Of a DNA stretch of 64,000 nt, positions 7,511-16,012 are shown one piece after another. Origin of the DNA: Meandrina meandrites (Eukaryota > Cnidaria > Anthozoa > Scleractinia > Meandrinidae). The notes under the pieces were generated by a model that worked only from the letters and a program-made list of their open reading frames with translations, searched no databases and was not told where the DNA came from. Both the position numbers and the translations under genes were made by a program. The first letter of the stretch is position 1, and every line of letters begins with the position of its first letter. The stretch covers positions 25,223,937 through 25,287,936 of the forward strand of contig OY855905.1 in NCBI GenBank assembly GCA_963693305.1. Reading direction: 5' to 3'.

Positions 7511-8362
7511 ATGGAGGTATACTGCGTGAAGGAAAAACGCTTCACACCCAACGTACCGGGAAGTGAAAAAAACACTACCACAAAAAATGGTAAAAGGTTG
7601 CTTAAAGTAAAATGCGCAAGTTGTGGCATTACCAAGACACGGTTTATATCAGCTCGAAGTGGTGGTAATTATGATATGAGAATTTATGCGGGTAATCGAG
7701 TAGATGACCCAACAAACCCTCTTTACCAACGTGGTGGGGCTTTTGATTTGCATAAAGCTATTGGTAAGCTGCCTAAGCCAAAAAAGGGGTGGACGCTTCC
7801 TGGTCATAACTACACAGGACCGTACAATCCCCTTGAAAAACAGCTTTCTTACGACCCCAAGACGGGAAAGATCTTGAAGATATACCAGCAACCCACAGGC
7901 GCCACGGACGCAGTTTCAATGCAGCATGACGTTGATTATGCCGTCTGTGCAGGCAAGAAAAATGAGAAAGGTTGCAAACACGCTGCTGACAAAAAAATGG
8001 TGAAGGCACTTGACGCTATTCCCAAAAATAAACGGCAATGGGGTCACGCCGCGGCGCGCAACGCAATCAGCTCGAAGCAAAAAGTGGGATTGGGTGTCGG
8101 TGAAACGATCAATAAAAATATCGGTGAAAAGATTCCGGGCTTTCAACCGGCTCAAGATGTGGCTGCTGCAATCATGGCTGTCACAGGTGGTGATAAAGAT
8201 TTGTTTAAAAAGTATTGGAGTGGTGACATCGCAAAAGGTGCCTTTAACACGAAAACCGGTCTGTTCAGCAAAAAGTTTTGGACACACCCTAAAAATACAA
8301 CTGGGCCATGTAATCAGATTGTATATAAAAATGGAAAATGGCATAACCAATATTGCGATTAG
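7511..8362 (+). CDS. zinc-ribbon/phospholipase A2 fusion protein
   Basis: A 283-residue protein with two parts. Residues 1-52 repeat the DUF5679-like module of the preceding gene (KEKRFTPN, RLLKVKCASCGITKTRFIS). Residues 95-190 are a parvovirus-type secreted phospholipase A2: calcium loop YTGPYN at 101-106, catalytic pair in QHDVDY (His139-Asp140), and a second helix with Asp160 (HAADKKM). In parvoviruses the capsid-borne enzyme helps virions leave endosomes; a similar role in this element is inference. TTATATAAG lies directly before ATG. The frame is intact and all expected catalytic residues are present. Confidence 0.82.
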   Translation: MEVYCVKEKRFTPNVPGSEKNTTTKNGKRLLKVKCASCGITKTRFISARSGGNYDMRIYAGNRVDDPTNPLYQRGGAFDLHKAIGKLPKPKKGWTLPGHNYTGPYNPLEKQLSYDPKTGKILKIYQQPTGATDAVSMQHDVDYAVCAGKKNEKGCKHAADKKMVKALDAIPKNKRQWGHAAARNAISSKQKVGLGVGETINKNIGEKIPGFQPAQDVAAAIMAVTGGDKDLFKKYWSGDIAKGAFNTKTGLFSKKFWTHPKNTTGPCNQIVYKNGKWHNQYCD

Positions 8363-8393
8363 ATTACACATTTTTTAAACACATATATAAGAA

Positions 8394-8897
8394 ATGGATT
8401 CTACATCAAAATACCGGCTGGCTGAAATAGAAAAGATGAAGAAAAATCTTGAAAACCAGTTGGCGCATTACTACCAAACCTCAGCCAAGTTTAGACGGTG
8501 GGACACGCGTTGTCAAACAGTAAGCGGGTTAACAGGTGGAGTTGCTGCCATTCTTACCGGCTCTGGGCTGGGTGCTTCACTTTCTGCGGTTGGCATTGTT
8601 GTTGGTGGACCTTTAATCGCAACTGGCCTCTTGTTTTCATTGGTGTCAACCTCCTGCATGGGCCCCATCAAATTTTTCCGACGTAAAGCGAAAAAACACA
8701 AAAAAATGCAGACTTTGGCTGAAGCTACGCTGAGCTCAATCAACACTCTCATATCAACCGCTCTTGACGATGGTAAAATCTCTGACAGCGAGAATCAAAT
8801 TATTGAGAAAAAGTACAACACCTTTACTACTAAAAAAACAAAACTGCAGTTTTCAAACCACACTGACAGTGGAGACACCTCTAAGGTAAAGGGTTAA
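8394..8897 (+). CDS. hydrophobic, probably membrane-active Polinton protein
   Basis: A 167-residue protein with an N-terminal charged coiled-coil segment (residues 8-30), a Gly/Ala-rich hydrophobic stretch at about 44-85 (GGVAAILTGSGLGASLSAVG then VGGPLIATGLLFSLVS) that could form a helical hairpin, then a basic patch (FFRRKAKKHKK) and a helical C-terminus. The glycine-rich hairpin recalls membrane-inserting virion proteins, but no family is recognised. ATATATAAG lies 2-10 bases before the ATG. The stop codon overlaps the stop of the convergent gene at 8894 inside one TTAA. Confidence 0.6.
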   Translation: MDSTSKYRLAEIEKMKKNLENQLAHYYQTSAKFRRWDTRCQTVSGLTGGVAAILTGSGLGASLSAVGIVVGGPLIATGLLFSLVSTSCMGPIKFFRRKAKKHKKMQTLAEATLSSINTLISTALDDGKISDSENQIIEKKYNTFTTKKTKLQFSNHTDSGDTSKVKG

Positions 8898-9379
8898 CAG
8901 AACCTGTTTGCCTCCAACCACCATTCGTTGAAACTTTTTTCGGCTTTATTTCTGGTTTGTACCATCTTCGGCAATCTTTTCGTGAGCTTTTTCAGTATTG
9001 CATTTTTCGCCGGCCAATCGATAGGTGAGACCTTTTGAAAATAGTTGTATAAAAAACAAACATAGTTACACGATCCGAGATTTACCTGCTTGAATTGGTG
9101 AATGATATTACCCAAAAAGGTCAGCCCCATTTCGTCGCCGACCTGTTCTAAAGAAATGCCGGTTTTTTTAAATACTGCAATTAAATACCATAATTTTGGT
9201 TTGGGAGGGTGGCTCATCTCTTCGGGCTCAGGGTAGAATTCCCCCTCGTAACGGTAGTCAAGATCTTTTTCAGGCTTGATTTCTTTTTTTATTAACGCTT
9301 CCTGCTCTTCTACCAACATTTCGTTAAGCTCTTTTTTTCCACACCCCTTGGGTAAAACCAAACTCATTTTTGTTGTCAT
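8894..9379 (-). CDS. unassigned Polinton protein
   Basis: An intact frame of 161 residues from ATG 9379. A longer version from 9397 is possible, but a TATATAC motif sits between the two ATGs, just before 9379, as at other genes of the element. The product is charged, with a KELNEMLVEEQEALIKKE helix, a Pro-rich PEPEEMSHPPKPKLW hinge and a C-terminal helical domain with aromatic residues (NEWWLEANRF). No motif was recognised. It is divergent from the integrase gene (28 bp between start codons) and tail-to-tail with the membrane protein. Confidence 0.6.
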   Translation of the reverse strand: MTTKMSLVLPKGCGKKELNEMLVEEQEALIKKEIKPEKDLDYRYEGEFYPEPEEMSHPPKPKLWYLIAVFKKTGISLEQVGDEMGLTFLGNIIHQFKQVNLGSCNYVCFLYNYFQKVSPIDWPAKNAILKKLTKRLPKMVQTRNKAEKSFNEWWLEANRFC

Positions 9380-9407
9380 GTATATATGTCCGCGCATAAT
9401 TATTTAA
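9380..9407. promoter_or_regulatory. divergent promoter region of unknown gene and integrase
   Basis: The 28-bp gap between divergent start codons contains TATATGT and TAATTATTTAAATGG. It mirrors the 28-bp divergent gap at 2598-2625. Confidence 0.45.
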
Positions 9408-10394
9408 ATGGATAGAAAATTAGAGCGGCGTTATTACAGCCCACAGGGTTACTGGAAAGGTATCTCTGCCATTAAAAAATTAGCGGTCGCTGCAAAGGTA
9501 CCTGAAGTTGTTGCCAAAGAATGGTTGTTCAAACAAGCGCTCTGGCAGATTTACCTCCCCACACCACGCTACATTCCTCGTCTAAAATTCGACGTGCCTA
9601 CACCCAACAAAGTGCATCAGGCAGATCTTCTTTTTCTGCCACATGACAAAGTGGGCCGTAGCACTTACAAATACGCGCTTACTGTTGTTGATATTGCCAG
9701 CAGATTCAAAGAAGCTCAGCCTTTAACCTCCAAAGATTCTACTGAGGTTGCCAAAGCTTTTAAGACAATTTATACACGTGGACCTTTGAAATGGCCTCAA
9801 CTGTTGCAGGTTGATCCTGGGCGTGAATTTATGGGCGCTGTTACAAAAGAAATGGAAAATCACAAAACTTCTATCAGACGTGGCCACCCTGAAATTCATA
9901 GAGACCAAGCTATTGTTGAACGTTTCAATCGTACCTTGGCTGAGCGTTTGTTTGGCCACCAGTACGCGGTTGAAATGCGTTCACCTGAGGGTCTGCGGTC
10001 TACTGTGTGGGTAAAAAGGCTCCCCAAAGTTGTTTCTGCTCTGAACAACCAAGTCACTCGATTAATTGGTATGAAACCTGCTGCCGCAATCAAGAAAAAA
10101 AATGTTTATGCGGAGCCATCAACTAAATATTTGCGACCCGTTGGTTTGAATGAAAAAAAGCTCCCATCCAACGTTATGCTTCGGTATTTGTACGAACCTG
10201 GTGAGCTTGAAGGTGGGACAAAAAGAGCCACTGATCCAATCTGGTCTTTAGATGTCTTTAACCTTGAACGTTCTTTTACCAAACCGAATCAACCTGTTCT
10301 CTACTTTTTGCGCGACGGACCTAAGCGTGGTTTTGTACGTGAAGAACTGCTTGTTGTGCCACCAGATACAGAATTACCTCCAGCTGTGGGTTGA
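9408..10394 (+). CDS. retroviral-type (RVE) integrase
   Basis: A 328-residue DDE integrase expected to join element ends to host DNA. The catalytic triad is complete: Asp73 (HQADLLF), Asp136 (QVDPGREF) and Glu171 (IVERFNRTL), giving the classic D-x35-E spacing. The N-terminal 60 residues are helical, without a clear HHCC zinc finger. The C-terminal part (VLYFLRDGPKRGFVREELLVV) is beta-rich, as in chromodomain/SH3-like integrase tails. No frame damage is seen. It is convergent with the polymerase operon. Codon content is like that of its neighbours. Confidence 0.92.
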   Translation: MDRKLERRYYSPQGYWKGISAIKKLAVAAKVPEVVAKEWLFKQALWQIYLPTPRYIPRLKFDVPTPNKVHQADLLFLPHDKVGRSTYKYALTVVDIASRFKEAQPLTSKDSTEVAKAFKTIYTRGPLKWPQLLQVDPGREFMGAVTKEMENHKTSIRRGHPEIHRDQAIVERFNRTLAERLFGHQYAVEMRSPEGLRSTVWVKRLPKVVSALNNQVTRLIGMKPAAAIKKKNVYAEPSTKYLRPVGLNEKKLPSNVMLRYLYEPGELEGGTKRATDPIWSLDVFNLERSFTKPNQPVLYFLRDGPKRGFVREELLVVPPDTELPPAVG

Positions 10395-10654
10395 CAACTC
10401 AGTTGCTGTTCCGGATTTGACAACAAAGTTGCCGTCTGCGGGTATGGGATGTATTGTCTCAAGCTCTTCACTTTTAGCTTGCTGAAATACCACACTTTTT
10501 TTCGGATTTGTATGTTTACCGCCTCCCACCCCCGCCGCTCCCGGTGTTTTAGTTTCATTTTGATGTATTCTCCCATAACCCGCTCTCTGTGCTTTTCGGG
10601 AAGGTTTTGAATTTTTTCCACCATATTCTCTCCCGCTATACTCAGTCCTGCCAT
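10301..10654 (-). CDS. small basic protein downstream of polymerase (uncertain)
   Basis: An open frame of 117 codons starting at ATG 10654, behind GAATATA and 8 bp after the end of the polymerase tail frame. It begins MAGLSIAGENMVEKIQNLPE and is basic in the middle (KHRERRGWEAV, IRKKVW). Its last about 30 residues overlap the integrase gene on the other strand and look like low-complexity shadow sequence, so the real protein may have been shorter. No family was recognised. Confidence 0.35.
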   Translation of the reverse strand: MAGLSIAGENMVEKIQNLPEKHRERVMGEYIKMKLKHRERRGWEAVNIQIRKKVWYFSKLKVKSLRQYIPYPQTATLLSNPEQQLSCQPTAGGNSVSGGTTSSSSRTKPRLGPSRKK

Positions 10655-10661
10655 ATTATAT

Positions 10662-10781
10662 TCAGTCCCCCATTTTTTGTTTAATATGGTATTCAATAGG
10701 TTCTGTGTGAATTCCGTCTGGCAGGACCCATCGTTTGTCATAATATGCACTCAACCCCAGCTTCTCCTGTTCGTAAGTTAC
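10662..10781 (-). pseudogene. conserved C-terminal tail of DNA polymerase in the -1 frame
   Basis: After the TAA that ends the main polymerase frame (10778-10780), the frame one base back is open for 39 codons and contains residues typical of the end of Polinton polymerases (GLSAYYDKRW followed by a GIHTEPI segment). The switch point is A_AAA_AAG (10782-10787 plus G) directly before the stop. This is either a one-base loss in an A run or a -1 recoding site. Confidence 0.65.
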
Positions 10782-13700
10782 TTTTTTCCATCCCGCATCC
10801 GGAACCCTCTGTTTGTTGCCATATCCTTATTTCCTTCTAACGCTGCCTTAAAACGATACCAGTTTATTTCGTTTTGCTTCTTGTTCATCCCTTTTGTGCT
10901 GAGCTTCTTTTTATCCCCCCTATCATCCGCGAAATAACATTTTGAGCAGAGTGCTATCATCCGCTCCCCCTCAAACTCCTGCTTAAACAAACCGGGTGTT
11001 CTACCGCTCCACTTGTCCCATGCCAACCAATTCTTTTTTTCTTTCTCAAATTCTTCTCTCAGCTCCGGCTTTACGATGTCTTCGAGCTTTTTTCCTGATA
11101 TTGCCATATAGTTGCTGTCCGTGTCCATCTGTATCAGCTCAAAATCTTTTCTGTCAAAGTACCTGTCAAGGAAGTCGTAATAGAATTCCAACATCCTCAG
11201 CTTTGCCAGCTGATAGACTGCGATTCCAATCTGAAACGGTCTTCTGATTGTGATTCGTGACTTCCGACTTTCTAACTCATATGCCTTTCCAATTTCATCA
11301 AGATCTGAGAAATATGCGCTTCGCAGGGCTCTGTCAACTACCTTCTCATCTTTGGTGTAAATGACGTTTGTTTGCCGTTCTAAGGCTTCGATCAGCTTTC
11401 CGTACCCACTGTTTCCCAACAATTTGAATATATCCGCCAGCAGTGCTTTGCTTTTTTCTACATCTCCTGTCCGGCGAGCCTCCGTAACTTGTTCCACAAA
11501 CCAGGGAAAGATTTTGGCCGGTGTGTAGTCAATTGTACGATAAACTCTTTTGATAACTGCCCCGTGATTCACATACCAGAGTAGTAGAGGAGCGTACACA
11601 AGTATTTTCTGCGCTGACAACGTTCCCATTAGTTTCTTGTCTTCTCCTCTTTTTCTTCCTGTATCGCGCAAGTATTTAAGCATATGCTCTGGGACAGCTT
11701 TGGTGGGTACCGGTTTGTTATGAAAGAACGGACACATTTCCTCAAACTTTTGGTGTAAGTGATTTGGAATCTCAATATCTATTTCTGCATATCCAAACCA
11801 GCTTCTTTCTTTGAGTCTGTGCGTTAGTACTGGTGCACCGTCTATTTGGTACTCATCTGTATAGTGTACAACCCTTTCCTTTCCACAAGGCATACCTCTT
11901 AACATTGTTGAGAGATACAAGGCGTTGGCATCATATCCGAGGATGTTTTGGCAAAGTTTTGAATCAGCAACTTGATGAGATCTTATTCTTGTTTTCCCCA
12001 CTTCATGGTATCTTGTGAAAACGAGGCTCGGTCCTCCAACAACTGCTTCTTTTAACATCTCATATGCTTCTTTGCTTGGGCTGTAAAGCTCTGCGTTGCG
12101 TTCAATAGCTCCTCTTAAAAGGTAATGCAAACTCACACCTGGTATGCTGACTGCGTCTTTCATTATATCGATTCCCTTCCCAGTGTAGAAGTTTCTCATC
12201 TTTTCTAAAGCCTCAAGTCCGGGGGCTACATCTAGATTATTGTAGTACCGTACCCAATCTTTGAAGGTTTTCATTTCCTTTTCTCGGAACGTTTGTTTAC
12301 AGGCTTTCCATTCTGACAGTTTTAGTGTGAATTCATTTTTTAACTTTGAGTGCCAATGCGGGTAATCCGGCAATTCCGGGTAATCCAGCTTGTCAGGTCT
12401 GTCAAACCACTCGTATGGAAACCACGATTTTGGTGCCTTGCAGCCGTATGCCTTTATCCATTTGTCGTAACTCACCCCCGGGCCGAGGTAATTTATTATA
12501 TCCAGAAACCGAAAGCCTGAAGTGAGTAAGAACATGATTTTGTTTCCATTCTTTGCCACTCTGACTTTGTTGGTTGTGTCCGCTAGTTTTTCAGCGAAGT
12601 ACTTTTTTATCAGATTGAGATCGTAAGTCCCTGAGTTAAAGCCCAGTACTGGGACCTGATCACACCATTCTTCTATTTTTTTTCTCTGGTCTTTTGGTAG
12701 CAGGTTTACGTCTGCTGGCATAAATTCATCTCTTACTTGTTTCCTTATGTTTTTTCCGCGTCTCTCCAACTCTTCCATAAACTTACGGACCAGCTCTGCG
12801 GGATCTTTTTCACAGATATGGGTTGTTTTCATTTTGAGGGTGTCGGGCTCTTTTTCGAGGGTGTCGCCGATGCTCACCGAGATTGGTATGTGCTCATTCT
12901 CAATCGTTAAGCTGTCTGTCGGTTCCTTTCGTTTGTTTTTGTCTCCGTACGCCTCAAAATCATACAAAATAGCGTGTGGGTAACTTTTTGTTTTCACTTC
13001 TGGCAGTTGTTCAACATATTTGTCCCCGACTTCACATGCCCAACACTCTATCACTTTGTAACCAGCTTTTCTGAGATAAGCTGTTCTCCTCATTGTTGCT
13101 TGAAAGAGATCTTCTCTTGATCTGTCGCCACGATCAATTATTTTGTTACGATCAGGGTAACATTTTGGACAACCGTGCCAGTAGCATCCGTGATACTGTA
13201 ACACCAGATTTTTCTCATGGTTGTAGCCATCAACTGGTCTTTTCTCTATCCAACGCTCTCCACCGTGTCCTGACATTGCGTGGTGAATGGGGATTTTCCA
13301 ATTCTTTGCTACGTACTCAAGCCACTGAATTGATTCTTTTGAGGCTTTATGTTTCGGATAAAATGCTTTTTCATAAGCTGTCTGTGGCGCTTCGACCTTT
13401 TCACCTGGGCAATCGATTACAGTTTTACCTTGGGCGCACCTTTCTGCATGACGTTGAAGATTAGTAGCCTTTGTGAATCTTGCGTTGCAGTGGATGCATG
13501 CATAAGTTTTTGCCAATTTGGTTATGTCTTTTATTAAGAATGCGTGCTTTCCAAAAATTCCTATTGTCATAACGTTTTTAAACTGGGGTGCAGGATTTCT
13601 TGTGAGGTGCCATACCACTTCTTTATCGTCTACACGCTCTGGCATGTATACCCTTATTCCCAGCCAACCTGAAAAAGCAGTCCCCTTATTTAGATGCATT

Positions 13701-14644
13701 TCTACCTTTTCTAATTCATCTAGTGATGTTTTAACGCAGTTCGTCGGTGTATCTCGGAGTTTGAAAAAACTCTTGGCTAGACCTTGTGCCGCTTTTGTAC
13801 TTCGATCTGGTCTAGCCCCTTTGTGTACAGCAATACAACGCCATAGACACATGTTATCTCTATAGGTATCCAGTGCCACCATTGAACGACTATGTGCAAG
13901 GTTGCGCAGCCAGTTTGGTAAGGGTCCTGTTCCCATCAGTGGTTGCCGGTCAAGCACAACCTTTACATCAACATTAAAATGTTCCTCGAAAATCCACTTT
14001 GTGTCTGGTCTTTCGATACTGTCCGCATCCAGACGTACAGCCTCCCTATTTCTTAACCAATTCTCCGCTTCTCCATATGTTTTCATCCAAGGGGAGCCTT
14101 TATTTTGGTAGTAGAAAATTATGGTACCGTCTTCAATGTTACGTAACATATACGAATAAACGTGCCTCATGTAAAATGATGTCCGTACGTTCTCTCTTAT
14201 TTTTTCCATAAATTTTGGTGTGAGGTCTTTATTCAGTTCTTTTATGATGCGCCATCTCTTGAACCGCCTCCCGCTGCTCTCTTCTATACCCTCGAATTTT
14301 GTGTCTTCGTACAGGTCCAGAATCTCATTCTGGTAGTCTGCCACATTTCTTATGTTATTCGGTTGAATGGGATCTAATTGTCTCAGAAGTTGTCTTTTGT
14401 TCTTATTACTCGGTGGTGGTATTGGTTGGAAAGGTTTTGGTTGTAAAGGCGGTTTTAATCGCTTCTTTGTGGTTTCTGGAATTGGTTCTTCTAGCACATT
14501 CTTTATTATCTTTTTCGCTGCGGGTACGTTTTCTAAAAGAAGTTGTGATAAATAACGCAGTTCTGCGGGGTCTATTTTCGCAAGTTCTTGTTCGAGAGAT
14601 TCAGTGGTGACATTATCCAATGAACTGAAGTCTATTTCGTCCAT
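10778..14644 (-). CDS. polB: family-B (protein-primed type) DNA polymerase
   Basis: A 1288-residue polymerase that would replicate the element. Exonuclease motifs are ExoI YDFEAYG (561-567), ExoII LGFNSGTYDLN (667-677) and ExoIII YNNLDVAP (801-808). Polymerase motifs are YDANALYLSTM (904-914), KLLGNSGYGK (1074-1083) and the catalytic MDTDS (1173-1177). The long N-terminal region adds a DTYRDNMCLWRCIAVHKG block (259-276), a C2HC-like zinc finger at 383-403 (C-x2-C-x12-H-x3-C) and a GCYWHGCPKC element at 486-495, the latter typical of animal Polinton polymerases. The frame ends early: the conserved C-terminal tail lies in the -1 frame. A TAATATACA motif precedes the ATG. Confidence 0.93.
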   Translation of the reverse strand: MDEIDFSSLDNVTTESLEQELAKIDPAELRYLSQLLLENVPAAKKIIKNVLEEPIPETTKKRLKPPLQPKPFQPIPPPSNKNKRQLLRQLDPIQPNNIRNVADYQNEILDLYEDTKFEGIEESSGRRFKRWRIIKELNKDLTPKFMEKIRENVRTSFYMRHVYSYMLRNIEDGTIIFYYQNKGSPWMKTYGEAENWLRNREAVRLDADSIERPDTKWIFEEHFNVDVKVVLDRQPLMGTGPLPNWLRNLAHSRSMVALDTYRDNMCLWRCIAVHKGARPDRSTKAAQGLAKSFFKLRDTPTNCVKTSLDELEKVEMHLNKGTAFSGWLGIRVYMPERVDDKEVVWHLTRNPAPQFKNVMTIGIFGKHAFLIKDITKLAKTYACIHCNARFTKATNLQRHAERCAQGKTVIDCPGEKVEAPQTAYEKAFYPKHKASKESIQWLEYVAKNWKIPIHHAMSGHGGERWIEKRPVDGYNHEKNLVLQYHGCYWHGCPKCYPDRNKIIDRGDRSREDLFQATMRRTAYLRKAGYKVIECWACEVGDKYVEQLPEVKTKSYPHAILYDFEAYGDKNKRKEPTDSLTIENEHIPISVSIGDTLEKEPDTLKMKTTHICEKDPAELVRKFMEELERRGKNIRKQVRDEFMPADVNLLPKDQRKKIEEWCDQVPVLGFNSGTYDLNLIKKYFAEKLADTTNKVRVAKNGNKIMFLLTSGFRFLDIINYLGPGVSYDKWIKAYGCKAPKSWFPYEWFDRPDKLDYPELPDYPHWHSKLKNEFTLKLSEWKACKQTFREKEMKTFKDWVRYYNNLDVAPGLEALEKMRNFYTGKGIDIMKDAVSIPGVSLHYLLRGAIERNAELYSPSKEAYEMLKEAVVGGPSLVFTRYHEVGKTRIRSHQVADSKLCQNILGYDANALYLSTMLRGMPCGKERVVHYTDEYQIDGAPVLTHRLKERSWFGYAEIDIEIPNHLHQKFEEMCPFFHNKPVPTKAVPEHMLKYLRDTGRKRGEDKKLMGTLSAQKILVYAPLLLWYVNHGAVIKRVYRTIDYTPAKIFPWFVEQVTEARRTGDVEKSKALLADIFKLLGNSGYGKLIEALERQTNVIYTKDEKVVDRALRSAYFSDLDEIGKAYELESRKSRITIRRPFQIGIAVYQLAKLRMLEFYYDFLDRYFDRKDFELIQMDTDSNYMAISGKKLEDIVKPELREEFEKEKKNWLAWDKWSGRTPGLFKQEFEGERMIALCSKCYFADDRGDKKKLSTKGMNKKQNEINWYRFKAALEGNKDMATNRGFRMRDGKK

Positions 14645-14710
14645 TGTATATTATGTAGAAAAATATTTTTTTATTTAATTAATTGTTTATACACTTGTTG
14701 GTGTGTTTCT

Positions 14711-14914
14711 CTAATTGGTTGGTAAAAGAAGATTCATTACATCTTGTGGGCTCATTTTTTGCATTTGCACCACTAGGACATTATCAACCAATATTACTGG
14801 CTGGCTTTTTGCTTGGTGTTTGCTGGTGGTTGTCCGATATACTTCAAAATTTGCCTTTCTTCTTCTGTGTTTAGTCCTGGTTTGGTCTATGAAATGATTT
14901 CTACCTCTTCCCAT
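14711..14914 (-). CDS. small basic protein near the right end
   Basis: A 67-residue frame starting ATGGGAAG behind TATAAAAGGCAGAA, the clearest TATA box of the element. The N-terminus is basic (GRGRNHFIDQTRTKHRRRKA) and the C-terminus hydrophobic (VILVDNVLVVQM). It lies upstream of the polymerase gene in the same orientation. A terminal-protein or regulatory role is possible but nothing in the sequence proves it. Confidence 0.45.
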   Translation of the reverse strand: MGRGRNHFIDQTRTKHRRRKANFEVYRTTTSKHQAKSQPVILVDNVLVVQMQKMSPQDVMNLLLPTN

Positions 14915-14989
14915 TTCTGCCTTTTATACAGCATGGTGTCAATTCTCTAACTGGTTGTCCCCGCGCCCCCCTGTTTCTTTTTTAACGTA

Positions 14990-15196
14990 AGTAGTATAGT
15001 CGGAGTCAAACAAATACTATCTTTGGTAAGCCTAAATTTTAACCTCTTTAGGAGACTATAGTCAGGGGGGCATAACCGGACCGCGCGAGCTGTGAGAGCG
15101 TGGTTTGGTTATGGTTCCCCTGACTACTAGTCTCCTGAAGAGGTTAAAATTTAGGTGCACCCAAAGTGGTATTTGTTTGACTCCGACTATACTACT
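14990..15196. repeat. 207-bp palindrome, probable right terminus of the Polinton
   Basis: The two arms (14990-15079 and about 15107-15196) are inverted copies. The outer 28 bases of each arm are identical, starting AGTAGTATAGTCGGAG; inner parts diverge moderately, and a 27-base centre (GACCGCGCGAGC region) separates them. An AG start fits Polinton termini. It may be the element's own terminal structure or a small palindromic MITE inserted there. A (GTT)n tract follows directly. Confidence 0.7.
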
Positions 15197-15998
15197 GTTT
15201 TTGTTGTTGTTGTTGTTGTTGTATGTTCGAAATATAAAAAAAAAAATGTATGGGAATATCGAAATGGTTTTATTATCGTAAAAATATGGTAAATAATGCC
15301 TACGTTTAAGCTCAGAATAAATGTTCATGACTTACCTCAAATGGCGAATTTGAGCGTTTTGAATGATTTTGCGTTGACTGTTATGCGTCGATGACATTGA
15401 ACGTAAAACGGTAAAACGGTAAAACGGTAATAGGATCCTTTCGATATGCTTTAGGGGCGTAGCCGGGATGTTTCCTTGGGGTGGGCCCAATACCGTTTTC
15501 GGAAATTTTGGTTAATGTTGCGTATAACTAGTATATATCTTTTGACAGGATCGTACATACGTATTGATTTATACTTGCCTTGATAGAGTTCTCGTTTCTC
15601 ACTTTGCTGTTATTCTTTTAGAATTTGTAGGTGGAAGATGAAACTGTTGCAACTACTGATAGTTAATACGGTTTCCGCTGAAAAATCGAGTAATAAAGGA
15701 AAAAATAAAGATACCAAAAAAACTCAAAACATGTTACCAGTTTGAATACAGTTAAGAAGGGTAACCGTTAAGAAGAACTTATCGAAACTTTAGCCCTCAA
15801 GCTGACCCCGCGAGAGAAAAATGAATTTGAAGTTTATCCAGACTGAAATACATTTAAAATTAGAAAGTTCAATAGTGAGTAAAAAAGAAAATGAAAGGAA
15901 GCACATAGTGCCAGATAGTGTTTTGAAATATGAATGTCTCAAGTTAAATTTTAACGTGCTAACCGTGGAATACACCTGTAGACCACCAGAACTGAAGA
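15197..15998. other. intergenic region, simple repeats
   Basis: This holds a (GTT)n run just after the palindrome, a tandem AAAACGGT motif near 15405-15432, and at about 15450-15490 a GGGGCGTAGCCGGGATG stretch that looks like one end of a decayed DNA transposon. No gene was recognised. Confidence 0.5.
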
Positions 15999-16012
15999 TT
16001 ATCTGTAGCGTT

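Larger units (their letters stand above)
1..15196. mobile_element. Polinton/Maverick (adintovirus-like) element, left end outside window
   Basis: This stretch carries the full set of hallmark genes of the Polinton/Maverick family: protein-primed-type family-B DNA polymerase, retroviral-like RVE integrase, adenain-like cysteine protease, FtsK/A32-like packaging ATPase, double-jelly-roll major capsid protein and penton-like minor capsid protein. Genes are tightly packed, intronless and on both strands. The right end is probably the palindrome at 14990-15196, which starts AGTAGTATAG on each arm. No matching inverted repeat lies in the first 351 bases, so the left end is beyond the window or lost. 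Several genes carry frame breaks. Family assignment is firm; the exact boundaries and present activity are not. Confidence 0.93.

Noticed and set aside
352..14914. Programmed recoding as the sole explanation for all Polinton breaks
   Set aside because: The breaks need different directions (stop readthrough, +1, +1, -1), which fits decay or homopolymer errors at least as well; they are therefore reported as open questions.
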